Source: Paramacrobiotus richtersi (taxonomy: Eukaryota > Tardigrada > Eutardigrada > Parachela > Macrobiotidae). Taken from it: 21,612 bases of DNA. Made by a program: the position numbers and the translations under genes. The stretch is taken from the NCBI GenBank assembly GCA_034698045.1, contig JAQGAU010001074.1, positions 1-21,612 on the forward strand. Direction: 5' to 3'. The notes under the pieces were generated by a model that was not told the origin of the DNA, searched no databases, and was given only the letters and a program-made list of their open reading frames with translations. This document shows positions 19,329 through 21,612 of this stretch, piece after piece (positions within the stretch are counted from its first letter, which is position 1; every line of letters starts with the position of its first letter).

Positions 19329-20680
19329 GTCTAGGACTGTAGCTACACAGGACTTGTTCCGCAATTATGGTACCTTATGTATGAGTACGAGTATCGTCTG
19401 CTGTTGCGATGAAGCCAACATGCACAATCCAGCACTGTTTTTGTCCGATATGGTGTGCAAAATTGCAAAATTGTAGAACTATATAAGGCATGATGTACAT
19501 ACCAAGCTTTCAATGGATTCTTGAAAAACTGGATACAGCAAAATTCGCATCTTTCTACGCTTCCACTTAAGGCGCCGTATACGTTTATCTCACATGATGC
19601 CGGATTCCAAAACTTTCCAAATTAAATTATTGCCAAACCAATATGTAGTATCAGTAAATTTGAATTTAACTGTAAAGTTTGTGAGCGTTTTATTTAAAAT
19701 TGTCATCAGTTGTGAAATGTCTTTTGTTCAAATTTCTTTCATCATTTGGTAAGTTTTTATATGTTTAACGGAATTACTGATGTCGATAAGGCAACTTCGC
19801 TCAGTGATCACTTCCGGGTCTTTAATACGTGCGATTGCAAATCTTCCGTCGTCTCGAATCTCTCGAGGGTCTATACGGTTTCCAAGCGTGTTCCCGTACG
19901 AATTGTTTGATCAGGCCGTCCCGCAGGACAATCGGATGATCAACGTCATCTCCTTAGACCCGTAAACTGGAAACGGAAATTTATGCGCAGGCCAGCTGTC
20001 GTGAGGGGATGTGACAGCCTAGCGGCCGATCAAACATCTGGAGAAAAAGCGGCAAGGTCAACAGCGCACTGCCTGCGCAAGCAGGTCCCACAGAGCAGCA
20101 TCTCCGGCTGAGCTGCCATACAGTGCGTACCCAATGCATGAGAAGATAGTCTGGTTAGGTATTCTGTCTGAAGCTTCCGTAGTTAGTCCACTCTGCTTGG
20201 AAATGCTACAATAGCGACATGACAATCTGTAGAGTAACTTTAGTGATCGTCATTTCGCTGTTTCTTAGCACAAGAACAGCGACTACAAGAAAAAGCACCA
20301 CATTTTTAAGGGAGTCGCGCATATTCTGCAGCAAATAGACGCACGCTACCATGGTAATTGCAAGCATGTGGGTCACCGGTAATGCTGCTGAGCTACTCCG
20401 AGAACTAGCCCAAAGTACTCAGAGTTGCGCAAAGTGTGGAGCAACTGCGAACCGCAACTATATCTTTCAGCATGAGAAGCATAGGGCTGGTGCATGTGCC
20501 AAAACTTGTGTTTGAGAAGGCTATAATTCTATGACACTGATGTATATTCGGAATATTAGTAATATTCTCAAGGGTGTCCGAAACGCTGGCTTAATTCGGT
20601 AGAGGTCGAGGGTAAACGCGTTTGTCACTCAAACCCGAAAACCGATGACACAAGTCAGCTTCATAGTCGGTATCCGGTTT
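19329..20680. other. Unassigned region with protein-like short frames on both strands
   Basis: About 19780-19965 is open on both strands; the minus frame contains RIDPREIRDDGRFAIARIKD, which has a natural amino-acid balance, while the plus frame is Ser/Arg-rich. Around 20270-20353 the plus strand has a good acceptor (CTGTTTCTTAG), a basic frame and a donor GTAATT, but the minus strand is also open across it. A 54-codon plus frame (20351-20515) has C-x2-C and H-x2-H spacing. No gene can be assembled with confidence. Confidence 0.3.
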
Positions 20681-20689
20681 TCGCCTATG

Positions 20690-21290
20690 GCTAGATCGAC
20701 AGACCGCAACCTTTTTGGACGCTGTATTCCTCGTGTTCTACCGTATTGCGTCAGTACTCTCGCGGTAATCTCTCCATTTCTTGGTTTGTTTTTCTCTAGT
20801 TTATTTTGTTTGTACAGTAGAATACTCTATACATGCGGACCACGGGAAGAGTAGGGCAGAATACGCAGTAAAGAATGCGTACAAAATACCAGCGCACCAA
20901 ACTTCACTGTTAAATTTCATGGCTGATTATACTAGACCGCACGCATTCACCAGTATTCCGCCGGCATTCAGCCAACATTCGTTATTTATTCTGCTTGTTT
21001 GAATTTCTTAGTTAATTTATCTTTTGCTAGTTTTTTTTTCGTTTGTACTGCACGGAACACCAAAATAATACTGGCAGAACACCACCGCGATACGAGGAAT
21101 ACGTTCAGAAAGCAAACATACACCGGTATGTACTTGTCATAATTGGTCGTGGTATTCGTACATAATCTCCCGTGTTCTGCCCGTATTCGCCTTGAATTCA
21201 TTTTGTATTCCGTATGTATTCGGGGTGGCATTTCTTTAATCGCTGTTTCATGTATTGTGCGTGTATTCTCCTCTCCGTTTTCTGCCCGAA
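20690..21290. repeat. Diverged repeat field rich in GTATTC/GAATAC
   Basis: About ten copies of GTATTC or GAATAC occur here, often next to GTTCTGCC or its complement. A diverged direct repeat links about 20778-20830 and 21000-21055 (TTTCTT, CTAGTTT, GTTTGTAC in the same order). No coding frame stands out. It looks like an old satellite or repeat-derived tract. Confidence 0.45.
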
Positions 21291-21484
21291 ATCACATCAA
21301 ACTTAATATGCTTTGATTCATAGCGCTGTTTAAATTAGGACGAAAGAAAAGTGGAAAAAGTGCGTTACGGAAAAATTTTGTTTTGTTCTTGTCATTCTAC
21401 AACTTGACAAAAGCGCAGTGCCACTGAGACCGCCTTGCGCCCACCGACGTCACTGTTTTCACACCGAAGTCCGTTAACTAAATG

Positions 21485-21612
21485 AGCCAACCCCATTCAC
21501 CGGTGGTTTCTTGCCGATAACTGCCGCACACGCAGTATTGCGGATCACTTCAGGCGCTGCCTGAACAGCTACCCCCGAGAAGAGACGCTGGACCATGATG
21601 CGTTAGTCTTTG
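21485..21612 (+). CDS. Possible partial exon running off the right edge
   Basis: A plus frame opens after a TGA at 21482-21484 and stays open to the window end, about 43 codons with a natural residue mix (for example RCLNSYPREETLDHDALVF). The opposite strand also holds a 39-codon frame starting at an ATG at 21596 with a hydrophobic-basic N-terminus (MVQRLFSGVAVQAA). Only one, or neither, can be real. No domain recognised. Confidence 0.2.

Overview
This looks like nuclear DNA of an invertebrate animal. It carries spliced genes with GT-AG introns, class A (rhodopsin-type) seven-helix receptor genes, and many short inverted-repeat elements. A small ecdysozoan such as a tardigrade would fit, but nothing here proves the phylum.

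Receptor cluster (about 1-14.4 kb, all minus strand). Three paralogous GPCR genes lie head to tail: gene A (1902-388), gene B (9809-5069) and gene C (14141-11919). I assembled each from four exons. Exon 2 is exactly 144 nt and exon 3 exactly 244 nt in all three, with the same intron phases (2, 2, 0), so they arose by tandem duplication. Predicted lengths are 389, 395 and 516 aa. The receptors keep GN in TM1, D in TM2, WFP in TM6 and an N-F-x-x-Y form of NPxxY. They have ERL in place of DRY and lack the TM3-loop 2 disulfide cysteines, the TM4 tryptophan and the TM5 proline. They most resemble divergent peptide (FMRFamide/myosuppressin-type) or nematode SRW-like receptors; the ligand cannot be read from sequence.

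Elements in the cluster. Gene B is stretched by insertions in its introns. Intron 1 holds a 2.16-kb Mutator-like element with about 300-bp terminal inverted repeats and a near-perfect 9-bp target duplication, and inside it a 1.1-kb TA-flanked Tc1/mariner-like element. Intron 3 holds a 407-bp element with perfect 31-bp inverted repeats. Between genes A and B is a CpG-rich palindromic repeat array (3813-4456) enclosing an A-rich minisatellite.

Right part (14.4-21.6 kb). I see no convincing host gene. It holds a 98-bp near-perfect palindrome, a 370-bp fold-back element beside a tRNA-like fragment, a broken retroelement 3' end, a 399-bp TTAA-flanked fold-back element, a GTATTC-rich diverged repeat field, and an open frame running off the right edge.

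The genes share orientation but nothing shows co-transcription. The simplest reading is an expanding receptor family in a repeat-rich neighbourhood.
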